Assembly: GCA_036141575.1 (NCBI GenBank) | Contig: JAYZXF010000005.1 | Span: 1-44,131 of the forward strand | Length of the DNA stretch: 44,131 nucleotides | Direction of reading: 5' to 3' | DNA from: Pseudomonadota bacterium | GTDB lineage: Bacteria > Pseudomonadota > Alphaproteobacteria > UBA2136 > JAPKEQ01 | In this document: positions 1-9,994 of the stretch, in pieces | Layout of the letters: each line of letters opens with the position of its first letter | How positions within the stretch are numbered: the stretch's first letter is position 1 | Translations under genes and position numbers: made by a program | Notes under the pieces: model-generated | Seen by the model: only the letters and a program-made list of their open reading frames with translations | Database searches by the model: none | What the model was told of the DNA's origin: nothing

Positions 1-1
1 A

Positions 2-295
2 AATACAACACTTGCAGAAGGCACGACCGCCCTCTTCCCAGATGCTGTGACCTCTCGTGGCACCAAGCACCTAAATGAGCTTGCTGAAATGGTGAAGCAA
101 GGACACCGTGCGGTTATGGTTTTCCTTTGTAATCGTTCAGACTGCGAAGAATTCAGCGTTGCAGATGAGATCGACAAGGTCTATGGCGAAACATTTAGAA
201 CTGTGCTAAAAGAAGGCGTTGAAGCTGTTTGCATGAAAGTTCGCATCAGCCCAACTGAAATTATTATTGATAAAGAAATTCCAATTAAGGTTTAA
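2..295 (+). CDS. sfsA: SfsA family protein, C-terminal part (5' end outside window)
   Basis: The reading frame is open from base 2, so only the C-terminal 97 residues are visible. The segment ALFPDAVTSRG, followed by KHLNEL and then RAVMVFLCNRSDCEEF, matches the conserved C-terminal half of SfsA (sugar fermentation stimulation protein A). SfsA is a nucleic-acid-binding or nuclease-like protein of uncertain physiological role. The ATG/GTG codons inside the visible part are not the real start, because the conserved motif begins upstream of them. The gene stops 158 bases before map; sfsA next to map and radC is a familiar order in Alphaproteobacteria. Family assignment is firm; function in this organism is not known. 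Confidence 0.85.
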   Translation, partial: NTTLAEGTTALFPDAVTSRGTKHLNELAEMVKQGHRAVMVFLCNRSDCEEFSVADEIDKVYGETFRTVLKEGVEAVCMKVRISPTEIIIDKEIPIKV

Positions 296-315
296 TACAA
301 ATATTGAACTCAAAT

Positions 316-456
316 TGAATTCAGCGAAGCGATTTAAGGTTTAGTTTTGCTGTTTATGAGAACAATGAAGCGCTGTGTATATGATATACATCAGCAAAGT
401 GCAGCGCAATAAACTGGAAAAATGAACTTAAAGAAACGATTTGAGGCTATATTTTG
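316..456 (+). repeat. Imperfect 34-nt direct repeat before map
   Basis: Bases 316-349 and 423-456 align over 34 nt with about 24 identical positions; the shared core is CGATTT(A/G)AGG. Each copy contains an AAGG or GAGG Shine-Dalgarno-like element and ends in TTTTG. In the second copy that TTG is the proposed start codon of map. The first copy therefore carries a duplicated translation-start region. Between them lies an inverted repeat: TGTATAT at 376-382 and ATATACA at 84-90 of the same hundred block (384-390), flanked by GCGCTG (370-375) and CAGCGC (402-407). Confidence 0.45.
347..412 (+). CDS. Possible 21-codon small ORF upstream of map
   Basis: A TTG at 347 opens a 21-codon frame ending in TAA at 410-412. 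Its start context (AAGG 8 nt upstream, then TTTTG) is an imperfect copy of the start context of map. The predicted peptide is basic near its start (MRTMKR) and has one Cys; I recognise no family. It could be an upstream ORF that influences map translation, a decayed duplicate of the map leader, or chance. The frame runs through the inverted repeat at 370-407, so translation of it would disturb that hairpin. Low confidence. Confidence 0.2.
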   Translation: MLFMRTMKRCVYDIHQQSAAQ

Positions 457-1242
457 AGAATCAAACCAAAAAACTCTGTAGAACTGAAAAAAATGGCTGC
501 GGCTGGTGAGCTAGCTGCACGCACATTAGATATGATTACACCTCACATTAAGCCAGGCATTAGCACTGAGAAAATTGATCAGCTTTGCCATGAGTTCATG
601 ACCCGTCATAATGCAAAGCCTGCCACTCTTGGCTACAGAGGGTTTCCAAAATCTTGCTGCACAAGCATCAACGATGTGATCTGCCACGGCATCCCTTCTG
701 AAAAAGATATTCTGCAAGAAGGCGATATTGTTAACATTGATGTTACGGCTATTCTTGATGGGTTCCATGGTGATACGTCTCGCATGTATCCAGTGGGCAG
801 GATTACTGAAGAGAACAAACAACTACTCCGTACAACATACGAATGCATGATGGATGCCATCAAAACTGTAAAAAGCGGCAGCTACTTGGACGACATTGGT
901 AAGACAATTCAAACCAAAGCCGAAGCGTTAGGATATGGGGTTGTCCGTGATTACTGCGGCCATGGCCTTGGCCGTGTATTCCACGAGGATCCAATGGTTC
1001 TTCACTACTACAGTGGTGATCCGCGTCAGCACATCCGCCTGCGTAAAGGCACAACCTTTACCATTGAACCGATGATTAACATTGGTACATGGGATGGAGA
1101 CGTGATGGAAGATGATTGGACAGTGCGCACTAAGGATCGCAAAAACAGCGCCCAGTACGAGCACACAATTGCAGTTACTGAAGGTGGTGCAGATATCCTC
1201 ACCAAATCCCCTGAAGGCTACACAGATAACTTAGACCTTTAA
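454..1242 (+). CDS. map: Type I methionine aminopeptidase
   Basis: This 262-residue metalloprotease removes the initiator Met from nascent proteins in the cytoplasm. All expected ligands and catalytic residues of the pita-bread fold are visible: His78, Asp96, Asp107, His170 within CGHGLGR, His177 in FHEDP, Glu205 in TIEPM and Glu236 in QYEHT. Length is typical of bacterial type Ia enzymes, with no N-terminal zinc-finger extension. The start is a TTG, chosen because GAGG lies 6-7 nt upstream and the N-terminus MRIKPKNSVELKKM is the usual one. A terminator follows immediately. The gene sits between sfsA and radC, as in many alphaproteobacteria. The unusual start codon and duplicated leader hint at moderated translation. 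Confidence 0.95.
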   Translation: MRIKPKNSVELKKMAAAGELAARTLDMITPHIKPGISTEKIDQLCHEFMTRHNAKPATLGYRGFPKSCCTSINDVICHGIPSEKDILQEGDIVNIDVTAILDGFHGDTSRMYPVGRITEENKQLLRTTYECMMDAIKTVKSGSYLDDIGKTIQTKAEALGYGVVRDYCGHGLGRVFHEDPMVLHYYSGDPRQHIRLRKGTTFTIEPMINIGTWDGDVMEDDWTVRTKDRKNSAQYEHTIAVTEGGADILTKSPEGYTDNLDL

Positions 1243-1245
1243 AAA

Positions 1246-1278
1246 AATCCTCGCTCAAGTAGCGGGGATTTTCTTTTG
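1246..1278 (+). terminator. Rho-independent terminator of map
   Basis: A 9-bp stem, ATCCTCGCT paired with AGCGGGGAT (one T-G wobble), with a CAAGT-containing loop, is followed by TTTTCTTTT. It starts four bases after the map stop codon. Confidence 0.85.
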
Positions 1279-1309
1279 ATACACTTTAAATTGTGCAATA
1301 CTCCCTCTT

Positions 1310-2008
1310 ATGAAAGCATTAAAAGTCAAAGAGCAAAAGAACCACTTTGAAGGCCACCGTGCGCGCCTTAAAGATCGTTTTGCCTCCCTTGGTGCTGACG
1401 GCCTTGCCGACTATGAACTTTTAGAACTCCTCCTCACTTACGCTATTCCACGTCGAGACGTAAAACCCATTGCAAAAGGCCTCATTCTCCATTTCGGCTC
1501 TCTTGCTAAAGTCTTTGAAGCTGAAAAACATGAACTGGTTGAAGTTGACGGCATTGGTGATCATGTCGCCTCTTTGCTTATTCTCTGTAACGCGCTAGGT
1601 GTTCATACCAGTAAATCTAAACTGCAAGAAAAACCGCATATGAATAACATTGATGCGGTCATTCAGTATCTTCATGCCCGCATGGATACTCTCAAACATG
1701 AAGAATTTCACGCCCTCTTCTTTGATGCAAAAAACGGCCTTATTGCAGATGAAACCTTATTTAAAGGCTCAACAACAGGCTCAGCTGTTTACCCGAAAGA
1801 AGTGATCCGTAAAGCTCTAGCCCATGGCGCATCAAGCCTTATTATTGCTCATAACCACCCAAGTGGAGATATTACGCCAAGCCTAGAAGATGAAGAAGTC
1901 ACCATGCGTATTGCCCAAGCCGGCATGATTATGGACATCACACTTCATGACCACCTGATCATCGGTAAAAAAGGCCACTACAGCTTTGCTGAGAACGGCA
2001 AAATTTAA
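1310..2008 (+). CDS. radC: RadC family JAB/MPN-domain protein
   Basis: A 232-residue protein with an N-terminal helix-hairpin-helix region (about residues 15-95, including VEVDGIGDHVA) and a C-terminal RadC/JAB domain. The metal-binding JAMM signature is intact: His181 and His183 in HNHPSGD and Asp194 in PSLED. RadC proteins were once linked to DNA repair; their biochemical role is still unclear. The ATG at 1310 has no recognisable Shine-Dalgarno sequence. A TTGATA (1276) and an AATACT-like hexamer just before the ATG would fit a leaderless transcript. The stop codon overlaps the next start (TAATG), so the two genes are probably translationally coupled. Confidence 0.93.
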   Translation: MKALKVKEQKNHFEGHRARLKDRFASLGADGLADYELLELLLTYAIPRRDVKPIAKGLILHFGSLAKVFEAEKHELVEVDGIGDHVASLLILCNALGVHTSKSKLQEKPHMNNIDAVIQYLHARMDTLKHEEFHALFFDAKNGLIADETLFKGSTTGSAVYPKEVIRKALAHGASSLIIAHNHPSGDITPSLEDEEVTMRIAQAGMIMDITLHDHLIIGKKGHYSFAENGKI

Positions 2009-2592
2009 TGACAAAACTTACCTACGTCACTGGCAACCTTCACAAGAAAGCAGAGTTAGAGTTTTTCTTTAAAGATGAACCATCTATTCAAATTGATATC
2101 ATTGATCCAAACTTTGAAGTTTTAGAAATACAAGCAAAGACATGCGCAGAAGTTGCGGCCTTTAGTGCAAAATATGCTGCAGATAAGCTGGGGATTGCAA
2201 GCCTTAAGTCAGATTCAGGCCTTTATATTGAGTGCCTCGGAGGGCTTCCTGGGCCGTATAATGCATACTTTGACAAACAAATCGGTACTGAGAAATTCTT
2301 AGAACTCATGAAGACGCAAACAAACCGAAAAGCACGTCTTGAGCATTGTTTTGCATACTGTGAACCCAATAAAGAGCCTATTATCTTCTCTGGAGGGTCT
2401 ACAGGTATAATTGCACAAAATGCTGCAGGGCAGTCAGGCCGCTGGCATGACCAGTTTTATATTCCAGATGGCGAAAACGAAACCCTATCTCAACTCCGAG
2501 ATAAAGACAGAACCTATGAACAACAGTTTTGGGGAACGGCCCTACTAGACTTTGCTGCGTGGTTTAAAAAGAATATCGTACAAGATTCTTGA
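2008..2592 (+). CDS. HAM1/RdgB-like non-canonical purine NTP pyrophosphatase
   Basis: A 194-residue protein with the ITPase-family hallmarks: TGN with a following Lys pair (residues 8-14, phosphate binding) and SDSGLYIECLGGLPGPY (residues 68-84), where Asp69 is the expected catalytic base. Family members hydrolyse ITP, XTP or dITP to monophosphates and keep deaminated purines out of nucleic acids. The C-terminal SHR motif that contacts the base in standard RdgB is not seen, and the usual alphaproteobacterial neighbours (rph, hemW) are absent, so this may be a divergent paralogue with altered specificity. It overlaps radC by one base and has no Shine-Dalgarno sequence of its own. Confidence 0.8.
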   Translation: MTKLTYVTGNLHKKAELEFFFKDEPSIQIDIIDPNFEVLEIQAKTCAEVAAFSAKYAADKLGIASLKSDSGLYIECLGGLPGPYNAYFDKQIGTEKFLELMKTQTNRKARLEHCFAYCEPNKEPIIFSGGSTGIIAQNAAGQSGRWHDQFYIPDGENETLSQLRDKDRTYEQQFWGTALLDFAAWFKKNIVQDS

Positions 2593-2623
2593 ATTTTAGG
2601 TACTTTTCTCCTAAATTAATCTC

Positions 2624-2881
2624 ATGATGATGACAGTAGACGATGTAAAGAAATCTCTAACCTCTGCATTGCCAGAGGCATGGATTCAAGTAGAAAGCCC
2701 AGACGACGTGCATTTTAGCGCCGTTGTTGTGTGTGAAAGCTTTGAAGGTAAAACACGTGTTGCACGCCACCGCGATGTGTATGCAGCACTTGGTGATGCT
2801 TTTAATGGCCCACTTCATGCTCTTGGCCTAACAACCCTGACGCCAGCGCAAGCCAAAGAGCGCGGCATTGAACTTTCTTAA
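2624..2881 (+). CDS. bolA: BolA/IbaG family protein
   Basis: An 85-residue BolA-fold protein. The family pattern is clear: SFEGKTRVARHRDVYAAL followed by LHALGLTTLTPAQA. The conserved His in RHRDVY and the one in LHAL are candidate ligands for a shared [2Fe-2S] cluster. BolA proteins partner monothiol glutaredoxins in iron-sulphur trafficking or iron sensing, and a monothiol glutaredoxin follows 17 bases downstream, which supports a functional pair. The start is the first of three ATGs; the second or third could be used instead. No strong Shine-Dalgarno is seen, although CTCCTAAAT upstream is a plausible promoter/leader remnant. Confidence 0.92.
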   Translation: MMMTVDDVKKSLTSALPEAWIQVESPDDVHFSAVVVCESFEGKTRVARHRDVYAALGDAFNGPLHALGLTTLTPAQAKERGIELS

Positions 2882-2898
2882 GATTAAGGATTTAAATT

Positions 2899-3216
2899 AT
2901 GGATGCAAGAACACAGATCGAAACAATGATCAAAGAAAACCCAATCATGCTTTTCATGAAGGGTGAAAAAGATATGCCAATGTGCGGATTCAGTGCACAG
3001 GTTGTTAAAATTCTAAACCTATGCGGTGCAGAGTTTACAAGCTTCAACGTGCTAGAAGACGATAACATCCGTGAAGGCATTAAAGAGTTCTCTAACTGGC
3101 CAACAATTCCTCAACTGTACGTAAACGGTGAGTTTATTGGTGGTTGCGATATCTGCACAGAAATGTACCAAGACGGTGAACTTCAAGAAGTTCTCGAAGG
3201 TGCAAAAGCAGCATAA
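2899..3216 (+). CDS. grxD: Monothiol glutaredoxin (Grx4 type)
   Basis: A 105-residue single-domain glutaredoxin with the CGFS active site at residues 29-32, plus KGEKDMPMCGF, WPTIPQLYVNGEFIGG and CDI further on, the standard glutathione-binding elements. CGFS glutaredoxins bind a [2Fe-2S] cluster with glutathione and pass it on, often as a heterodimer with a BolA protein. The gene follows bolA closely with AGGATTTAAATT upstream of the ATG and ends at a strong terminator, so bolA-grxD form one unit. This fits the nearby SUF pathway genes in the same window. Confidence 0.96.
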   Translation: MDARTQIETMIKENPIMLFMKGEKDMPMCGFSAQVVKILNLCGAEFTSFNVLEDDNIREGIKEFSNWPTIPQLYVNGEFIGGCDICTEMYQDGELQEVLEGAKAA

Positions 3217-3232
3217 GCACGCTCAACCTTTT

Positions 3233-3264
3233 AAAGCCCCTCTTTTTGAAGAGGGGCTTTTCAT
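3233..3264 (+). terminator. Terminator of bolA-grxD
   Basis: A 12-bp stem (AAAGCCCCTCTT with AAGAGGGGCTTT) around a TTTG loop, followed by TTTTCATTT. Confidence 0.93.
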
Positions 3265-3362
3265 TTGACAGTCCAAAGCTGCATCGGTAGGGTCTAGAGG
3301 ATTTAAATATGTCTGCCGTTTTCTATGAGGTGTTCTGCCTCTTTAAACTTTAGGAGCTTTCT

Positions 3363-3590
3363 ATGTCTCAGGACAAATTTCGTGATCCCGGCGGTAATAA
3401 GCCTTACCACCTGACCCAGTTTATTTCTCTGGTGAACAGCCTCAACATTCCTCAAAGCGCGCGCAATAATATGATTCGCGAAACCACGCAGATGATGGGC
3501 GCTGAAATTGAAGAATGGACCGAAACTCTGAAACGCCACCAGGAGCAAGATCCAAACATCATTGCTATGATCGGGCAAGAGTGGCAGTGA
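3363..3590 (+). CDS. Small conserved-looking protein of unknown function
   Basis: A 75-residue hydrophilic protein without signal peptide or membrane segment. It starts at an ATG with TAGGAG 8 nt upstream, a strong Shine-Dalgarno, and stands alone between two terminators, so it is very likely expressed as a monocistron. The first 15 residues (DKFRDPGGNKPY) are loop-like; the rest (about residues 17-62) looks mainly helical, with IEEWTETLKRHQEQ as an amphipathic helix. I recognise no family. The opposite-strand frame over the same bases has no ribosome-binding site and is rejected. Confidence 0.7.
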   Translation: MSQDKFRDPGGNKPYHLTQFISLVNSLNIPQSARNNMIRETTQMMGAEIEEWTETLKRHQEQDPNIIAMIGQEWQ

Positions 3591-3626
3591 TCCTCACGCC
3601 ATAACCCCCTTTAAAATCGATCCAAC

Positions 3627-3661
3627 AACCCTGCTTTTTATGAGCAGGGTTTGGTATTTTT
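3627..3661 (+). terminator. Terminator of the small unknown gene
   Basis: AACCCTGCT pairs with AGCAGGGTT around a short T-rich loop, followed by TGGTATTTTT. It lies immediately before the promoter proposed for the MscS-type gene and overlaps its -35 element. Confidence 0.8.
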
Positions 3662-3679
3662 AAAAACTTCTGTCATACT
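3651..3679 (+). promoter_or_regulatory. Sigma70-type promoter of the MscS-like gene, leaderless arrangement
   Basis: TTGGTA at 3651-3656 and CATACT at 3674-3679 are separated by 17 bases. The predicted transcription start falls at about 3686-3687, which is the A of the ATG start codon at 3687. There is no Shine-Dalgarno sequence. This geometry is what a leaderless mRNA would show. Confidence 0.5.
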
Positions 3680-3686
3680 TGAGTCT

Positions 3687-4991
3687 ATGGAACTCTGGAA
3701 TAATTTTATTAAAGATATAGACATGCAATGGCGCCGCTTTGCGGTTAAGTCAGACTTCTGGCAGCAGCATGAAGAAACAATTATCTCTCTCATTCCAGTA
3801 GCACTACAGGTTCTGATTATTCTTGCCATGTTTCTCATCGCAAGAAAGATTGTCTTTACACCTTTCAAGGCCTTCCTGAGCCGTTGGCCAGCTCTAGAAG
3901 CCTCTATTAGCGGCCAAATCAAGCTGATTTCATTCCTTGTCTTGCTTGCCATTTGCCGCACAATTTCTACTGCCCTAGGCCATGGCGCCGTTTATATTGA
4001 TATTGCCATTATGGGTACAGCTGCCTGGCTTATTCCAAGCTTCTTTAAAAGCAGCACCCTAAACCCTGCCTTTAGACGTGCGATTATCTTGTCTCTCTGG
4101 GCCATGCTCGCCCTCATGGTGACAGATAAACTCGATCCGATTATTCAATTTTTAGATAGCGCAAGTTTTACTGCTGGTGAAGCTAAACTCTCTCTTTGGA
4201 GCGTGATTAAGGTTACCGGTATTTTCATTATCCTTATTTGGAGTGTAAGTACCTTTACTCAGATTGTTGATACCTTCATGCAAAGAAGCCTTCACATTAC
4301 GCCAAGTGCGCGCACGCTGATTACAAAAATGGTGAATATTGCAGGTATTGTCTTTGGTTCCCTCATCACCTTAAACCTTGTTGGTATTGACCTCTCTATG
4401 TTTGCCTTCTTTGGTGGTGCTCTTGGTATTGGTATTGGTTTTGGTTTACAGAAAATTGTCTCTAACTTCATTAGTGGCATCATTTTGGTAACCGATAAAT
4501 CTGTAAAACCTGGTGATGTCCTCACCATTGGTGAACACCTTGGTCAAATCATTGCTCTGCGTGCCCGCTACGTTGTTATGCGCAAACGTAATGGTACAGA
4601 AGTTCTTATTCCAAATGAAAACCTCATGACATATGAGGTAGTCAACTGGAGTTACAACAACCGCAAGGTCCGCCTAGAGGTTGAGGTTGGTGTTTCATAC
4701 GATAGCGATATGGAAAAAGTGCGCGAAGCCCTTCTTGAAACCATTAAGGAAAACCCTCGCGTTCTCACAACTCCTAACCCTGTATGCTTTATCACTGCTT
4801 TTGCAGATAGCAGCGTAAACTTCCTACTCCGTTTTTGGATTGTTGACCCAGAAGAAGGTATCGCCAACATCAAAGGTATGGTGTTTATGGATATCTGGAA
4901 GCGCTTCAAACAAGATGGTATTGAGATCCCGTTCCCGCAGCGTGTTTTACATATGGCAGAGCAAGACAACAAAGAACCAATTGATTCTTAA
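3687..4991 (+). CDS. MscS-family mechanosensitive channel
   Basis: A 434-residue inner-membrane protein. Several hydrophobic segments occupy the first 250 residues. The pore helix has the Gly/Ala pattern of MscS (FFGGALGIGIGFGLQKIVSNF), followed by the beta domain (VKPGDVLTIGEHLGQI) and a C-terminal alpha/beta cage domain ending near FKQDGIEIPFPQR, a signature of the family. Such channels open under membrane tension and release solutes during osmotic downshock. The start at 3687 was chosen because the more upstream TTG at 3651 lies inside the preceding terminator and the proposed promoter. Length and the extra N-terminal helices place it nearer the medium-sized MscS paralogues than E. coli MscS itself. 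Confidence 0.9.
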   Translation: MELWNNFIKDIDMQWRRFAVKSDFWQQHEETIISLIPVALQVLIILAMFLIARKIVFTPFKAFLSRWPALEASISGQIKLISFLVLLAICRTISTALGHGAVYIDIAIMGTAAWLIPSFFKSSTLNPAFRRAIILSLWAMLALMVTDKLDPIIQFLDSASFTAGEAKLSLWSVIKVTGIFIILIWSVSTFTQIVDTFMQRSLHITPSARTLITKMVNIAGIVFGSLITLNLVGIDLSMFAFFGGALGIGIGFGLQKIVSNFISGIILVTDKSVKPGDVLTIGEHLGQIIALRARYVVMRKRNGTEVLIPNENLMTYEVVNWSYNNRKVRLEVEVGVSYDSDMEKVREALLETIKENPRVLTTPNPVCFITAFADSSVNFLLRFWIVDPEEGIANIKGMVFMDIWKRFKQDGIEIPFPQRVLHMAEQDNKEPIDS

Positions 4992-5004
4992 AAAGAACTT
5001 CAAC

Positions 5005-5080
5005 TTATCCCCAAACAGAGCCCTCAAAACAATCAATTTTATCCACAGGCACATATAATTGCATACCACTACATGTAGTG
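5005..5080. other. DnaA-box-like sites and a perfect palindrome in a gene-free interval
   Basis: The interval 4992-5472 has no convincing gene. It contains TTATCCACA at 5039-5047, an exact match to the strong DnaA-box consensus, and TTATCCCCA at 5005-5013, one mismatch away. A perfect 14-bp palindrome, CACTACATGTAGTG, lies at 5067-5080, and a strongly AT-rich stretch follows (5110-5155). Two boxes are too few to call an origin; they may be a DnaA regulatory or titration site, or chance. Confidence 0.3.
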
Positions 5081-5279
5081 TTCCCAAAGCCACAGCCAGC
5101 TTGTGTATTCAATATATTGTGGTAAAAATTGACCTTTTTTATGCTTTTTTGATTGCTGATTTAGGCAGAGTTTCCTACACTATAAATACCCTTGATGGAC
5201 AAAGTTCATCACTACCGTTTTAATGGACAAACTTTTAAAAATTAGCAGAAATAACAATAACAAATAGTTGCTAAATTTT

Positions 5280-5408
5280 GATATAGGCCGAACACATGCG
5301 ACATAATAATAATAAAAGTCGTAAGAGGGAAGTTCGCTCTATTACACAACCCATATCGACGGAGGTGACCTTTTCCATTGGGCAGGATTAGGCACCTCCA
5401 TTTTCATT
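5280..5408 (+). ncRNA. Candidate structured small RNA with terminator hairpin
   Basis: Read on the plus strand, GATATAGG (5280-5287) pairs with CCCATATC (5350-5357) with a single A-C mismatch and encloses two smaller hairpins: CGAC (5299-5302) with GTCG (5318-5321), and a GAG/CTC stem near 5325-5339. A final stem, GGAGGTG (5361-5367) with CACCTCC (5393-5399), is followed by ATTTTCATTT, resembling a weak intrinsic terminator. GGAGGTGA is also a perfect Shine-Dalgarno sequence, so the last stem would hide a ribosome-binding site. No protein of credible length follows before ligA on this strand. I do not recognise a known RNA family. Confidence 0.3.
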
Positions 5409-5427
5409 TCTATATCTCTCACAACAT

Positions 5428-5450
5428 AAAAAAGAAGCCTTACAGGCCTC
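5428..5450 (-). terminator. Terminator of ligA
   Basis: On the minus strand GAGGCCT pairs with AGGCTTC (one G-T wobble) around a GTA loop, followed by TTTTTT. It lies about 25 bases past the ligA stop codon. Confidence 0.8.
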
Positions 5451-5472
5451 CCTTACTCATTGATAATAATCT

Positions 5473-9182
<3,710 letters not shown>

Positions 9183-9192
9183 TGAGGTCTCC

Positions 9193-9984
9193 TTAAAAGA
9201 TCTTCTTCAAGAAGCTCTCTTGAGCGCCTTCATCAGCAAGGTTTCTTTCAACAAGTAGACCGTACGCTTTTTCGTACCAGTCAGAGTTATTGAAGTTATG
9301 TCCGAGTACAGATGCACTCTTTTGCGCTTCTTCCGGTAGACCAATAGAAAGGTAAGCTTCTGTAAGGCGGTAAAGGGCTTCAGGTGTTTGAGCCGTACGC
9401 TCATATTTTTGAATCACTTCTTTAAAACGGTTAAGAGCCGCAAGATGACGACCTTGGCTCTGGTAGTAACGGCCAACCATCATTTCCTTACCAGCTAGGT
9501 GGTCTTGGCATAAGGTAATTTTAAGTTTTGCATCCTGTGCATATTCGCTATCAGGGTAGCGACGTACAAGCTCTTCAAACGCAAGAAGCGCTTGCTCTGT
9601 GAAAGCTTGGTCTCGGTTCACATCACTAATACGCAGGTAGTGTGCAAGGCCAACAAGGTAAAACATGTAAGGGAGATCAACATGGCCAGGGTGCGCACGA
9701 ATAAAACGCTCAGCGGCTAGGACAGTTTCGTCCATGTTGCCTTTTCTAAATTCTGCATACGCCACCATCATTTGTGCGCGTGTCGCCCAACCACTGTAAG
9801 GGTGCTGACGCTCAAGCTCTTCAAATGTGTTAATCGCCGTGTCCCACTCTTTCGTGTTGAGCTCATCCATACCGTCATTGTATAGGTTCTCAACAGTACC
9901 AATTTTCTCTACTGGTTCAGGGTCTGCAAAACAGCCTGTAAGTGCTACTGCACACAAAGCAAGAGTTACGTGCTTTTTCATCAT
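9193..9984 (-). CDS. bamD: Outer-membrane protein assembly lipoprotein BamD
   Basis: A 263-residue lipoprotein of the BAM complex that inserts beta-barrel proteins into the outer membrane. The chosen start gives MMKKHVTLALCAVALTGC, a lipoprotein signal with lipobox LTGC; it is preceded by AAGGAAAG at good spacing. A longer frame runs to 10026 but adds a non-signal extension and nears the upstream gene. TPR-like repeats follow, including the family hallmarks LYNDGMDELNTKEWDTAINTFEELERQHPYS (here shortened across several motifs), AYAEFRKGNMDE and VRRYPDSEYAQDA. The usual alphaproteobacterial neighbour lpxC is replaced here by a CcsA-like gene. Confidence 0.94.
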   Translation of the reverse strand: MMKKHVTLALCAVALTGCFADPEPVEKIGTVENLYNDGMDELNTKEWDTAINTFEELERQHPYSGWATRAQMMVAYAEFRKGNMDETVLAAERFIRAHPGHVDLPYMFYLVGLAHYLRISDVNRDQAFTEQALLAFEELVRRYPDSEYAQDAKLKITLCQDHLAGKEMMVGRYYQSQGRHLAALNRFKEVIQKYERTAQTPEALYRLTEAYLSIGLPEEAQKSASVLGHNFNNSDWYEKAYGLLVERNLADEGAQESFLKKIF

Positions 9985-9994
9985 TTTTCTTTCC

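Noticed and set aside
4840-5058. 72-codon plus-strand frame at the end of the MscS-like gene
   Set aside because: It overlaps the conserved C-terminus of the channel in another frame and has no start signal.
4992-5472. Chromosomal origin of replication
   Set aside because: Only two DnaA-box-like sites and no origin-linked genes; recorded as an observation rather than a call.
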